Part shown: positions 35,350 to 47,780 of the stretch, piece after piece
Position numbering within the stretch: the stretch's first letter is position 1
How the letters are laid out: each line of letters begins with the position of its first letter
Origin: Litoditis marina
Taxonomy: Eukaryota; Nematoda; Chromadorea; Rhabditida; Rhabditidae
DNA length: 64,000 nucleotides
Reading direction: 5' to 3'
Assembly (NCBI GenBank): GCA_964036275.1
Contig: OZ038438.1
Location: forward strand, 11,169,321-11,233,320
Notes under the pieces: generated by a model
Database searches by the model: none
What the model was told of the DNA's origin: nothing
What the model saw: the letters and a program-made list of their open reading frames with translations, nothing else
Translations under genes and position numbers: made by a program

Positions 35350-38300
35350 CTAGGAATCAATACGAAAATATGAATGTTCCAGAATGTCACTGCATGATGG
35401 ACGTAATTCCGGATCAAGACTTGTGAGCCACAATACCATCTTCCTCTGAAAACAAATGTCTATCTTCGGTTTCGCGGATAGAGATAAATGTGATCAAGAA
35501 ACTGTCTCTCTCTCTCTCTCTTTCAAAAAGCTGCTTGTAAACCTAACGAAACTCGTTAAAAATTCTATGTTACTGCTATATGAAATTGGAACTTTACTCG
35601 CACAACATATGCTGTTGTATGTGTGGATCGACGATCGACTTTCGATCGTGTCAACCTTAGTTGAACAGTCCCGTACCAAATTATGCGCTTAAACGATCGA
35701 CCGAATAACGAATAACAAAACGATCGACTTTTGCGAGAAAGGGTAAAACAGCAAGCTAATTGAAACCTATGTTCACTATCCAATTATGTTTTCTAATTTC
35801 TGGGCCGAAAGGTCCAATTACCAGCGAAACATTGTAGGAAGATAGTTTACTGCAGATAAGCGACATTTATAACTTACATCTTTCTCGGTCAAATCCATTA
35901 CAACCTTGGGAACCTCTCCCTTTTGAAGAGCACCCAACGTTGTACTACGTTCCATCAGAGTTTGGAATGGAATGATCAACTCGCAGAATATCAGCCCCAA
36001 TGAAAATACGTCCACCTTATACGTATACGGCTTGTTTTGCAGCTGGAAGAGATAAATAACGCACTTTTAATATACTATTTTTAGCATCGATACAGAGACA
36101 AAGAATACAAGCAAACTAAAAAAAATTCGGGTGGAGTTTGTGTATATAAAAACTTGACAAATTTGGAAATAGGAAAGAATTCCGCATCAGATCTACGTTA
36201 CGTGAAGTAATTCAAGTCTCTTTCCAATCGAAAAATTCCAAAATCTGACCTGTTCTGGGCTCATATAGCTTCGAGTTCCCACATTGTCAGTATGATTGAC
36301 CCCATTCTTCGAATGCCTCTCTATTTCGATTGGCTGTACCTCAGCAGAAACACACTTTGTGACGAGGCCCAGATCCCCAATTTTCAGATTATTGTCCGAG
36401 GAGAAGAAGATGTTCTGTGGCTGGAAATGTGGAAATTTATGCATTATTTTCAATAACTACCAGAAGAATCAAATTAATGTGATCTTTTCAGACTACTAGT
36501 GTATTACATCAAGATCAAAGGTCTACAAAAACGCATGCTACTGCTTGAAACGTGACAGTTTTTGTTTCAAACGAACAGTACATTAAAGTCTAACAACGAA
36601 ATTTAAGAGCTTGACGAGTTGTATCGACATGCTGTGACTTGAGGTTGATAGCTTGAACAAACTGCAAACATACACCGTGAAAACAACCTACTTTAACATC
36701 ACGGTGAATAAGTCCCTGTTCATGAATATAGCTCAGCGCTCCGCACAATTGAGTAAGCCAGGATTTCATTTTATCACTGGCGCGATCTTCGGGACGATTA
36801 TATTCTGTCAGCCAAGAATGTAGTGTACGCTCTTGACACAACTGCAAACACCATGAATGTTGAAATGAGATAAAACAACATCAATTTCAAAACTACCTTT
36901 AGGGGTAGGCGAAAGCAAACGTCAATATATGTTGAATTTAGAAACCTAGAATCGTGTGAACTTGATACTGCAGGCTAATCACCCTCTGTATAGCAATATA
37001 TAAAAATAGGGAAACGAGAATGAGTTCCCTATACCCTGAAAATGAAATGAGCCGTCACACTCCGAATCCTCCTCATACATGAACAAAGCGGAGGGAATAC
37101 TTTACATGCATTATCAGGTGAGGCCAGAAAACGTTTTCTTAGGAAGTTTAAAAACGAACCTGCATCTGTATATAAAGATAGACAAAACTAGTGGCAGTGC
37201 TAGACGGAAACAACTCGGCTTCTTCATCTATTGAAGTAACGAGGACCATCTGCAAAACAACTCAACATACTTCGGTGAAATAGAAGAGCAACAATCAGGG
37301 AAAATAAAAACAAGAAGAAATTGGGCTGCGAGTCTCATATTACAACAGAGCAATAACAGCAATTCGAAACCGAATCAGAACAATGAATAGAGTTTACAGC
37401 TAAGCCAGCAGAATTTGAGAAATCTGTTACCTCAGTTCCAAGTTTTTGTGCATTTCCAGAACTGTTGGCAGCGTCCGAATTATCCCCCTTCTCAAAAACA
37501 ATATGAGACAGAGATGAACCATCCATACCTGAATACAATACTTTGTAATGATCATACACCTACAGGCGAGAAAACATGATGAACATTTAAAATTGCAACT
37601 GAATGGCACATTTTTAATGGAACGGACGAAACCATATTACCTCAATTTTATTCTAAATGGGAGTTGAATGAAATAAATGGATTGTTTAGCGACTAGAGAT
37701 AACTTCTAATAGGCAGCAAGCAAAACAACACGCGTGATAGTAAAACTTATAACAAATAACACAAATTGAAAATCCCACTTGTTTTATCTTGTTTCAAGCA
37801 CGAATCATCTCCACTCGATGAATCGGAATAGGATTCGGGGACTTCTGGCCGAGAATCCTCCAGCCAAGATCCTTCACTCTCTTGTTCCCGCATCGATGGT
37901 GCTTCTATTTCCGAGGTAGACAGACTAAAATCAGTTCGACTATGCTTCCACACACAACCAGATACTTAGTCAAAAATTAACAAAAACTATTATTTAACAT
38001 ACATGCCGAAGAATGACGAATCAACCGTTTTCGTTAACCACCATGGCACCATGCAACAGGGTAATACTTTGGAAGGCGCTGTGGAAGCTGGTAATACATG
38101 GTTCCAACGAAGAGATTAATCGGTTGACCGCGGCCTCATGACTAGGTTAACGGGGGGCAGAAAGGAAAGTTAATAGCAAGAGAAATCGATAATTATAACT
38201 TTTAATTTAAACTAACGAAACAAATTTGCATACGGTCGACACGTGTTTGCCTGTTTTGGCGCGCGCAACGTTATATTCAGGTACCCCGGGGTAATTAAAT

Positions 38301-41300
38301 TAGCTTTCCTTTCTGCCCCCCTTTAACGGTTTGCTACTAAGGAACCCGTTTCAATTCACAACCAGGAAACCGAATTCTCATATCTCAAAAAATCGTCTTC
38401 AGAAATAACACACCTGTCGCCACTAGCCGACTCCAGTTTCCCGTTCGAAACCGGTACCTTATTCGGTTGACATAAAACGAACTCCTCTTCTTCGTCCCGT
38501 TTATTCCGAATAGTTCGTAGTAACGTTCTATCAATATCTTCCTGCAACAACAAAGTTCCATTATTGTATGAGTTGCAAAATCTTTTTTTACGAGTTACGC
38601 CCGCGTTGGGTTTGAAGAAAACGTAGGGAACGACTTAATAAAAACTAAATTGATTGAATAACTCCTATCGCAACTTCATACATTCAGCAAGGAATGTATG
38701 AAATTGATAAGTATCAATTCTCTAATACAATACCTGCCATCCTGGGGGAGGTTTTTCTATCCATGTATGATAGTAGCGAATTATTCCTGGATGTTCTAGT
38801 TTTGCCATAGCACGTACTTCCCTCAAAACTCGCTGAATCGCTCGATCACTGTAAGCACACACTTTATCTCAAACTAAGGTCAAATTAATCACAGAATGTG
38901 AATAACACAACATAGTTGTAATTAATAACGATTCGATTCGCGTTTGCAAATAGAGAACCAGGAGCTTTTCGACTCAATTTGTGATAGAATGGCACACGAG
39001 GATTTAGTCTACATGAAGTACCTAACTTTTCTATTTAATGAGGTTTGCTTTGAATACATAGATACCTGTTGGCAACGGCTATTCGTTTGACTGCGTAAAA
39101 TGCCTCGTCCAGTCGATTCATCGCTTTGAAAACCACTCCGAAACCTCCATGGCCGATGAGTTTGACTGGTTCGAAATCCAGTTGAAACCTTAATTTTAGG
39201 ATGTCGAATCAATAAACCTTTTTTTATTCTTAATAAAACTCGAATAACTTGACTGAAATAACTGCAGAGATATACTCATTCTTAAATACAACTTGATAGA
39301 ATGCCAAATATTGACCCTGTCGGAAGATTCAAGATTTATTTAGTTCACTTCATAAAGTTGCGAGATGGTGTTCCTTGACTGCCCTCCAGATGTCTTTATT
39401 TCTGCATACTTTTTTTTGCTTTTCTCGGAAGAGAAAATGTTGACCATTTTCTTTCAACTCACTTGCTGTGGAAGGGCTCGCATGTACTGTCATTACTGGA
39501 TGTAGTTCTCCTTTCCCTAGATAATCTTGTCACATTCACAGACACCGAAGATTTCGATGATTCTCCTCGGACTGAAGGACCGCATGATGTGGATCGACTC
39601 TAGAACAGCACCAGATGATTGGAAAACTACATACTACAAAAACAGTTGCATACAAATGAACTGTACTGTTCGCGAGACAATCGTCCCATGACACAAATTA
39701 ATCAAGCACATCTCATTTAAATTGACGGTTGATAGATATTAAGTAGTGGAATATAGGCTCGTGGAGGTACACGTTTTCAAAAACGTAAAGTTAAACAGAA
39801 CGCTCTGGTGAAAGGATTTTCCTGACATCTTGCATTGCCTGGTGGAAACCAGCGGTGCATCAAAGTACAGATTGAGATTAACGCAGCCCTTGCATTACAA
39901 AAGCCAGTGAATTAGGAAAAACGAAACAAGTAAAAAAGACTTTTCAAAAAATCTCACCTTCTTCAATGAGACAGTTCGTAAACGGACTGTACTACTAGGC
40001 AATTCCGGTACTCTTCTTGAACGTAAAAAGGCTACAGTAGTCAAACCAGTCAGTAGAACAGTAACCAGCATACCAACTGATACCTTCCTGAAAAATAAAA
40101 ACAGTGTTGAATCTACAGGTGGGATAGTGACAGTTGGAGGTTTTGGAGAGATCATTCCCCTCCCCCCTCACAGAAAAGGCAAAAGTTTTCGGTCCCGCTC
40201 TAGTAGATTATCTAAAAAACCTGAAATGTTATGGGTCCCCCAGCCCAGTTAGAGGAAAAGATAGATATCTCCCAGTGGGTTGACTCAGGGATAACAAAAA
40301 TGGCGAAGCCCGTTTATCGACAGAGCAAAATTGCCTATCTCAGCGTGGTCATTAAAAGTTAAAAAAAAGCTTACCAAAACTTGTTCAACTTCTCATCAAT
40401 GTTGCATAGAAGATTGGCAGCGCATTGAGATTTGCTGGCTTCCAAAAGATTGGCATTTCGTCCAGACCCTGGAGGTTTGAGAACGAACCAACCTTGATCT
40501 CCTTAAAGCAAATATGGTTAACCGTCCTATGTTTATAGAAATCACCAACCTATCCATGCCGTGAACTCATTTACGCGAAAACACGTATCGAAAAACTGCA
40601 ATGGCGAAACCGCGAAACGGAGAAGTTTTTCAGTGAATGAACGCCCAATAATAAAGCCACACCAACACTTACTATTTCCGCTTGAGTCGAATGCAGCACT
40701 TTTGATATTCTGTTCACCAATCAAAGCTACTGTATCAGAGCTAGGGCAGGATCCGATACCTGAAACCAAACCATGTGATATAATATGTGATATAAGGATA
40801 CTTCTGTCAGAACAACAGGAAACATAACGAGATTAGACACAAAACTATGTATCAAACAAGTATCACATTCATTTATAAACACTTGAACGGATCTGCCTAC
40901 CTATAACCGTATATGAGTGTAATGAATCGAGAATCGCGAAAAATAAAAATAATAACCTTTTTTTCGGTCACGATTGACCACTTGAAGTTCTCTAGATCCA
41001 CGCTGAACTAACTGCTGATCATTCACTGCATATTGCTGCTTGGCAGAAAACGACTGACGGTAGGAGAACGATAACAAATCATCTGAAATTTGAAAGGGAA
41101 CTTGCTAAATAAGTCCTCTTTATTTCAAGCTAATAATAGAATAGACAAGATTACTAATTTGGAATAAAACAGCTCATCTTTATATAGCTTCATATTCAAG
41201 AAAACTGTGACTGGTGGATGTGGGATCGTGACCGAAAATGTGGAAAAAAATTGAACGAGGAAGAAAGAATGCACTGCCTATGTGAGAAAAGGAAGATGAG

Positions 41301-44300
41301 ATGGAAATATAGAAAGGATGCATATCATTTATTCCATGAAATAAACTAGTCTCACCTAGAGTTTGATCTTGAACGAAGAACAAACTATTAGCCGTTTGAA
41401 TCATCTGTGCTCCGGGACTAGTACTCATATCTCCAATGTCCATCGTTTGACGTGCGATACGTTTCAGCTCATTCTTGACACTTCTCGAGTGCATTATAAA
41501 TGGTTCGTCCTTGAGGGTACCTCAAGATTGGAAATGACACTTATGTCTTATTCACGATTGCATGGTTACACCTCTTGGGATGACGGAACTGATATGGGCA
41601 CAGATGAAAGAAAGTATTCTCGCATACCGAGATAAAAGATAATATAGGCCAACCTAGATAAAAGAGACTATCCTCTCTCTTTATGAATTTTGGGGTGTCG
41701 TCGACGTCGCTCATAGCCAGAGTGTGGATATTTTCGGCATCAAATAGAGAAACCTGGAAAACTACTACAGTACATTTCAAGATTGAAGAAACGAACAAAA
41801 TGCACCAACCACAAATATAAAATAGCACCAACCCCGAAAAGAAACCGAAAAACTTCCAGACATGCAAAAAATCTGGTACGATTAAGAGTATTTAGTTATG
41901 TGAATAGATTTGTTCATCGAATTGATCATATATGTCTATGGATTTCGTTAAATCCAGCTATTTAAACATGAACTTACCTCACTCAGTTGAGATGATTCCA
42001 TTCTCCAGGCCTTTGCAATATGACTATCAACCACGTGTGTCCACAGTTCATTTCCACAACTATCAAAGGCAGTGACTACACCATCCGGAGGTTGAAGAAG
42101 AAATCGAATTCTAGAATAGAATGTACAGCAGTTCAACTCCACTGCTATAATACAGGCGAATGTACCACTTCAATAAATATTGAGAAAAAACCCTATATCA
42201 GTCCAGTAACATACGACTATTCCCAAAACAAGAAACACGTCTCTAAATCAAATACAAAAAAATTCGAACATTTTTTTGATTTGTAAAAAAGCGTAGAAAC
42301 TTGCGATACACCAAATGAACTAACTAACCCATGTCGAGACGGAGAGGGAATTTGTGCAGTGCTGTCCTCCAAAACCAACGAGGCGTCATACTCTGACACA
42401 GAAAGATTCCATCTGAAAAAATACACATACGCCTAAAGTGAAGCAAAATCTATTCGTTTATAGAAATAGACAAGCAACGCCAGCAGGAATACATGTTAGA
42501 CCTGGAAAAAACTGCAGAGAGTGCTTCTTGTACTGTTGCATTCGAAATCCTACAATAGCAAAATCAAGAATACCACTCGTGACACCCTCGGACCTCGAGC
42601 GTAACTATGAGCTATTTCAAACCACATCCCATAAGAAAAAAGCTACTGCATTGCACAAAAATTGCTACACAATCGTAACACGTGAAATAATTATGTGAAT
42701 CTGTCACTGCATTTTATCTTGATTCTACCAATTGAATACACGAGCAGACACCAGGTAGATCCGACTATTCGACAACAACACGTGAAAATTGCTGACTTTG
42801 CATCAAAAATAGACAAATTTCTCCGATATTAGCAAAAAGTTAGTTCTTTTTTTCTAATTCCAGACTACTTAGACAACTGTAGTGAAGTAAGTACACAAGC
42901 CAGTAAGACTAACCGTTCTGAACCAGTCAGAGCGTCGACCGCGCGAACAGAATGAGTATTTCGACGGAAGACCAATGTGGACGAGACAACTCCCTTTTCG
43001 AGGGTATTACATTCGGCCGCAGAGCAGTGATAGCGAACCTAAATGAAGAACGGGTTCGATTCAACTGTCTGAAATGCTGAAATTCAAATTTATTTTAGGA
43101 AAACGAAAAACAAAAACGACCAAAACATACGGAACTTCAATGAATGAGGAAGACTAGAAGACACAAGTATACTAAATCAACGCAAATATAGATAAAATAA
43201 GAGAACACGATTATTGCATACCTGTAAAATGCGTCTTCTCTTCAATTTGCCTTATAAACAACCGAATTGACCACAACGCGGAAAAAAGTATAGCAAAATC
43301 CCTCTCATGTTTAGCGGATATTTACAATTTTAGAAACTAGTGTATGAGAGCTATTTGAAACCGAACAAACCTTTCCTGTGAGTGGATCCAACCCACTGGT
43401 TGTCACGGTTTTCCCACCAGCCACAGCGTCATGACCAATTCGAACCGACGCCTGCAACCATACTCGCTTACTTCATCATATTTCAGATGAATTCAGACAG
43501 TTGGGAAGGTTGCATCAATTGACTTCTTGAGGATATCCCATTGCGTGGGTCAACTCTCTCAGTATACAGCAAATCATGTTCAGATAAATAACTAAATGAC
43601 GCAAACAATCTCAAAATGGCTAAAACTTGTTATCGGCAAAATAAATCAGTATTTGTTATACGGAGAGAAATATGAAAAGAGACATATTTCTCGAATTATG
43701 TGGCTATATTATAAACCTATAAAAAACCATAAACAGAAATCACAAATCATTATTACCTGCAACAACATCTCTGTGTTTAATGGAATAGGTTCCAGAAGTC
43801 GCTCGTCTCTTGAGTACATGTAGAGTGAACCATCCAAAGAGGGCACCAAGTTGAAAAGCCGACCATCAGCTTGCATTGGCTGCAAAATCAAACCTTGGCT
43901 GAGATCAAATTTAGGAAAGATTACAAGTAGTAAGTAGAGGATTTTTGCTCTTTCCTTCGAGTATCGTTTAGGCGGAATAGCCAGAAATATTCAAAACACG
44001 GGCTCCGTACTCCGTCTCTGTTGAAATTTATATTTTACGGGTGGACAATTATGAAAATCGCCGTTTATTAATAATAAAACTGGTCTTTTTGAACATTGGT
44101 CGGACTTTACTCCTTTAAGGGCATGTGTTCGAAACGAAATATTGCGCAGATTAAATAGAATTCAGAGTTAATTGTTAATTCCGTTGATCCGATAATATAC
44201 GGCATACTATTGCATATATGAAATAACTACATGAAAGTTCAAAGAAACGATTTAGGTACTTATACAAATTGAGATTATGTTAAAACCACGAAAATGCACA

Positions 44301-46444
44301 TTTAATGTCTTCTGTTAAAGAAGGACGATTATGTAGTCCAATCCCAACGCTACAGTCCTTTAAACTGCAATACATTTTTCAATCGCAGTTTGCAGTTTAA
44401 ATTAAAGGAACGATGACATGGGATTGGTCCACATAATCGTCCTGCTAACCTGCTTCAATATGCGACATTCAATACTCGGTTGGAAAGTTTGTTGAATTTC
44501 GTGCATGCGGGCGAAACGTATGATTATATAGACATTACTAATAACTGATGATAACTGTGGATAGACCGTAAACATAAGGACCGACCTGAAGTCTACCTAA
44601 TGTACCAGACATTAGCGGTTGTTCCACGAAACTTGTCTCCCATGCCACTTTCCCTCCATTCAAAGCATCGAGAGCGATCAATTTACCATCCATGGTGGAA
44701 AGCTATAAAAATAACGTTCCAGAATTATGATAAAATTAGCATGGGTCAGCGCAATTTGACGGAGTATCTTATCTATGATAGAGTATGATACCGCCTCTCA
44801 GTTGTCACAACCCACCTTACGTAAACTTAGAAATTGATTTTAATCTCCAGTGCAGAAAAATGTAAGTTATGCAGATTGTACGTCAGCTATAAACTACGAG
44901 ACAGATAGTACGACTTACAAGGAGATAATGTGCGTCTTCAACAGTTGGAGTACTGCAGCACGGGGGTGTACTGGACTGATACTCTTCGTGCGCCGGGAAC
45001 TCCTGCAATGGAAAAGAAAATTTCACAGCAGAGAAAAACTAGCTTGTTGACGACCTGTTGGGTGACAAAATCACTAGACTACTGAATAGCTACCAATTTC
45101 AATGAAAGCTCAGTACCATTATGATGATGTGAATGGAGCGTAGTCGATTTTTTTTACATTTCAAATTTTAAAAAAACGCTCAATCAAGTTTTATCATAAG
45201 TCTCTTTTCAAGTTCTAAAAAACCAGATAAACTATTTTTAGAAAGAACTCCTGTTCAGGATCGAATAATTGAGGCCGCTAAAGATCAAGACACGCTTGTA
45301 GTCACAGGTGGGATGCCACGGTCCGCTGACCGGGGGACCCTTAACTATTTAACAGACTGGACGAGAGGGGACCCATAACTATTTACCAAATTACCCCATT
45401 TTTGAGATTTCGTGCCGCTGAATTGGAGAGGGACCTATAACTTTTCGTATTTTTCAGCGGGAGGGATTATTAACTCTTTAGACCCCTAACCAGGACTATA
45501 CCACATATGCTTGTAGTACAAGTATTCAACTTGATCGGTTGACCGAATAGTACAAAAACTTAAAAACATACATTTTCATTGTACTCTAAGATAACATCTT
45601 CGGCGATTTCGGCAGAATTCTGAGAGAGGACCACCTGTTAATTATATTATATGATAATCAAGCACACTTGAACAATGGGATATGGGAAAATAAACCTATA
45701 TTTCCGATGTTGTTCAACCCACGCTCAGTGAGGTTGAAAAGAGTGATATGTCATGTTATCTTATACTAATAAAAATCGACTGCTCTTAAACTAATATAAA
45801 ACACAAAAACTCATATATAGAATACATAAAAGGGTCTTATCTTGCTATTATGAGTTGATCCCACTCTAGCTCAGTGTAGCTCATCTAATAAGACTCCTGT
45901 GAAGTTGTTTGAATACCATGAAAACGTGCACAAAATATGCTTCATTTCAGGATTTTAGCAAATATAGGGGGAAAAATTGTTTATTTTCGATCTAAAATCA
46001 ATTAGTTTCAGGTATTTGAATCAAACACGGGTCTCCTTTCGTGAAATAGTCAGACCTTACTGGTGTTGGAACATTATAGCCTAGTACATTGAATCGGCAG
46101 TTGCCGGCGGTTTACACATGCAACCGGGTTGCATGTAACCAAAATGCAACCCGGTTGCATGTGTACAAAACTATTGGTTGCCTTCACATGCAACCGGGTT
46201 GCTTTTCAAATGCAACCAGGTTTACCTTTTGGTTATGTTAAGTGATTTTGGTTGCATTTGAACCAGGTTTACCTTTTTGGTTATGTTAAGTGATTTTGGT
46301 GCAACCCTGTTGCATGTGTAATTGGCCTCAGTTGCCACTCACTCCACAATTACAAAGAGAATATGAAAACGAATAGCATACCTTAGATAGTAGCGACCCC
46401 AAGACAATTATGCTTCCTCCAAGGACAAGAAGCGATCGAGGCAT
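35350..46444 (-). CDS. pek-1: PERK-type eIF2alpha kinase, ER stress sensor
   Basis: Type I ER membrane kinase; unfolded luminal protein leads it to phosphorylate eIF2alpha and slow translation. Exons: 46444-46382 (signal peptide from [10 protein letters not shown]), 45634-45572, 45002-44919, 44702-44586, 43879-43757,43451-43371, 43038-42914, 42412-42329, 42110-41978, 41753-41654, 41520-41356, 41082-40957, 40759-40673, 40501-40375, 40087-39958, 39599-39463, 39188-39066, 38848-38734, 38541-38363, 37924-37779, 37559-37431, 37249-37160, 36841-36692, 36420-36250, 36042-35878, 35445-35350 (stop TAG). Most junctions close; that from 37779 to 37559 does not. Luminal beta-propeller motifs: [38 protein letters not shown]. 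Membrane helix [18 protein letters not shown] (exon 40087). Kinase: [27 protein letters not shown], then an acidic insert of about 180 residues, [37 protein letters not shown]. All catalytic motifs are intact. Confidence 0.92.
38146..38329. mobile_element. ~184-bp inverted-repeat element in pek-1 intron
   Basis: The left end GTTAACGGGGGGCAGAAAGG and the reverse complement of the right end, CGTTAAAGGGGGGCAGAAAG, match over about 28 bp. The interior is unrelated (CGACACGTGTTTGCC). It lies between the pek-1 exons ending 38363 and starting 37924, within the kinase-insert region. Confidence 0.75.
44318..44450. mobile_element. Second copy of the palindromic foldback element
   Basis: AAGAAGGACGATTATGTAGT, ACAGTCCTTTAAACTGCAAT and, inverted, CCACATAATCGTCCTGC match the 34636-34760 copy, with a small internal duplication of CAGTTTGCAGTTTAAA in one arm. 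It lies in a pek-1 intron. Confidence 0.85.
46107..46325. mobile_element. MITE of the GCAACCGGGTTGC family
   Basis: The ends TTTACACATGCAACC and GTTGCATGTGTAATT are inverted copies. Internally there are four GCAACCGGGTTGC palindromes and a tandem copy of CAGGTTTACCTTTTGGTTAT (46223-46300). It is related to 27459-27622 and lies in pek-1 intron 1. Confidence 0.75.
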
Positions 46445-47774
46445 CAACCATGCCAGCGAATCAATGACACTACCCTGAATGGAAATAATAAAACAATGCT
46501 GGATTTCAAATTTGCACTATTCACTCATCTATGAGTTGTGACAAAAAGTTTTGACACGCTATTAAAACAAGATAGCACACTGAATTCACCCTATGTAAGC
46601 CACAATTCAATTATACTTCATGGCGAAATCTATCAAAAACACGAATAAAATCACAAATTAAGCGACACTCAATGACGAACGATGAGCACGATCCAGTTGT
46701 GCGCCAATTCAAACAATGCATAACTACGAAATAAACATTATAGATGAACAACAAAAAGTTGTTGGCACAAAACAATAAAATAAATTTAAGCATTACGTTG
46801 TACTGGCGCTCATTTCCGGCGGGCGCAACGCGGCTCTCGTCAGTGGGGCGCGAATGGAAGGAACACAAGAAGAACATTTGAGAAAATGCATTACAAAAAA
46901 CTGGTCAGCAAACATCCAAACTAGAACAATTTCACTGAATCATAAATGTGTGAAATGAGGTATTTTATGCTTAGAAAATACATGTGAGCTCACCGTAGAT
47001 GTTTTATCTGTGTTTTTGTAATCTGATTATTATATACTCTATCCTGAGCTCTGTATGCAAGTCAACGTTCACAACTCAGATACAACCAACTATAGCTGTT
47101 TCTTTCAATGCAACTTTTTATAATATGTCTTTTTTTTGAAGCGCAACCAGTCCGACCTCCATCCTCCTGAAACGACATGATTTTTCAGATCCGAAACTCG
47201 CGCACTCTCTGGCGAATCGGTAATGCAATATCATAACGAATAGTGTAATCTCACCCGAAGTTGGTGATTTGTGGTTCAGCATACAATCGCATGAGTTTCA
47301 CGGGAAATCGTGACCGCTATGCACCGGGTTGCGGTGGACTAATACCGAAAGACTTGACTTGAAGGACATTTTCCACAAAACTGCTTCTGCTGTTGAATGT
47401 AAGTAGGTGGGTATTGATTTAACTTTCGTTTATTCGATTCCTAGTTTTATGTCACATGTGAAACATCGACACCATCGTTTCTGCCTGGTTCTTTATTGCT
47501 ACTGATAAGCCGGGCTCTGCTTCTTTCTGCCCTGATCACGTAGTGCATTACACTAAATAAATATTGTAAGTGGGGTTCTGTTTCAGTATTTGACGTACAG
47601 GCGATACTTTCACTATCACTTGCCCAATTTCGGTTTCTCCATTTCAACAACCGACTTTTACTTGTGATTTCAATTATGTTCATTTTACGTGTACATTGTC
47701 ACATTTCATTTGACCGCTCAGTGTTTTAGATAATGCCTTGTCACATTTCATTTGACCGCTCAGTGTTTTAGATA
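46445..47774. promoter_or_regulatory. Divergent intergenic region of pek-1 and the duplicated-domain membrane gene
   Basis: The two genes start back to back 1.33 kb apart, so both promoters should lie here. I see no clear TATA box, no ERSE-like CCAAT-N9-CCACG, and no gene. Just upstream of 47775 is a 42-bp tandem duplication. Confidence 0.5.
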
Positions 47775-47780
47775 ATGCCT
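47695..47780. repeat. 42-bp tandem duplication spanning the start codon
   Basis: The unit begins TGTCACATTTCATTTGACCG and ends TTTTAGATAATGCCT; it occurs twice head to tail and exactly. The second copy contributes the ATG at 47775, while the ATG in the first copy opens a different frame (ATGCCTTGTC) that starts 42 bp earlier. Confidence 0.9.

Noticed and set aside
41948..42286. Plus-strand frames over pek-1
   Set aside because: Antisense to confident pek-1 luminal exons and without splice signals.
46611..46877. 88-codon minus frame upstream of pek-1
   Set aside because: It does not join in phase to the pek-1 signal-peptide exon and has no motif.
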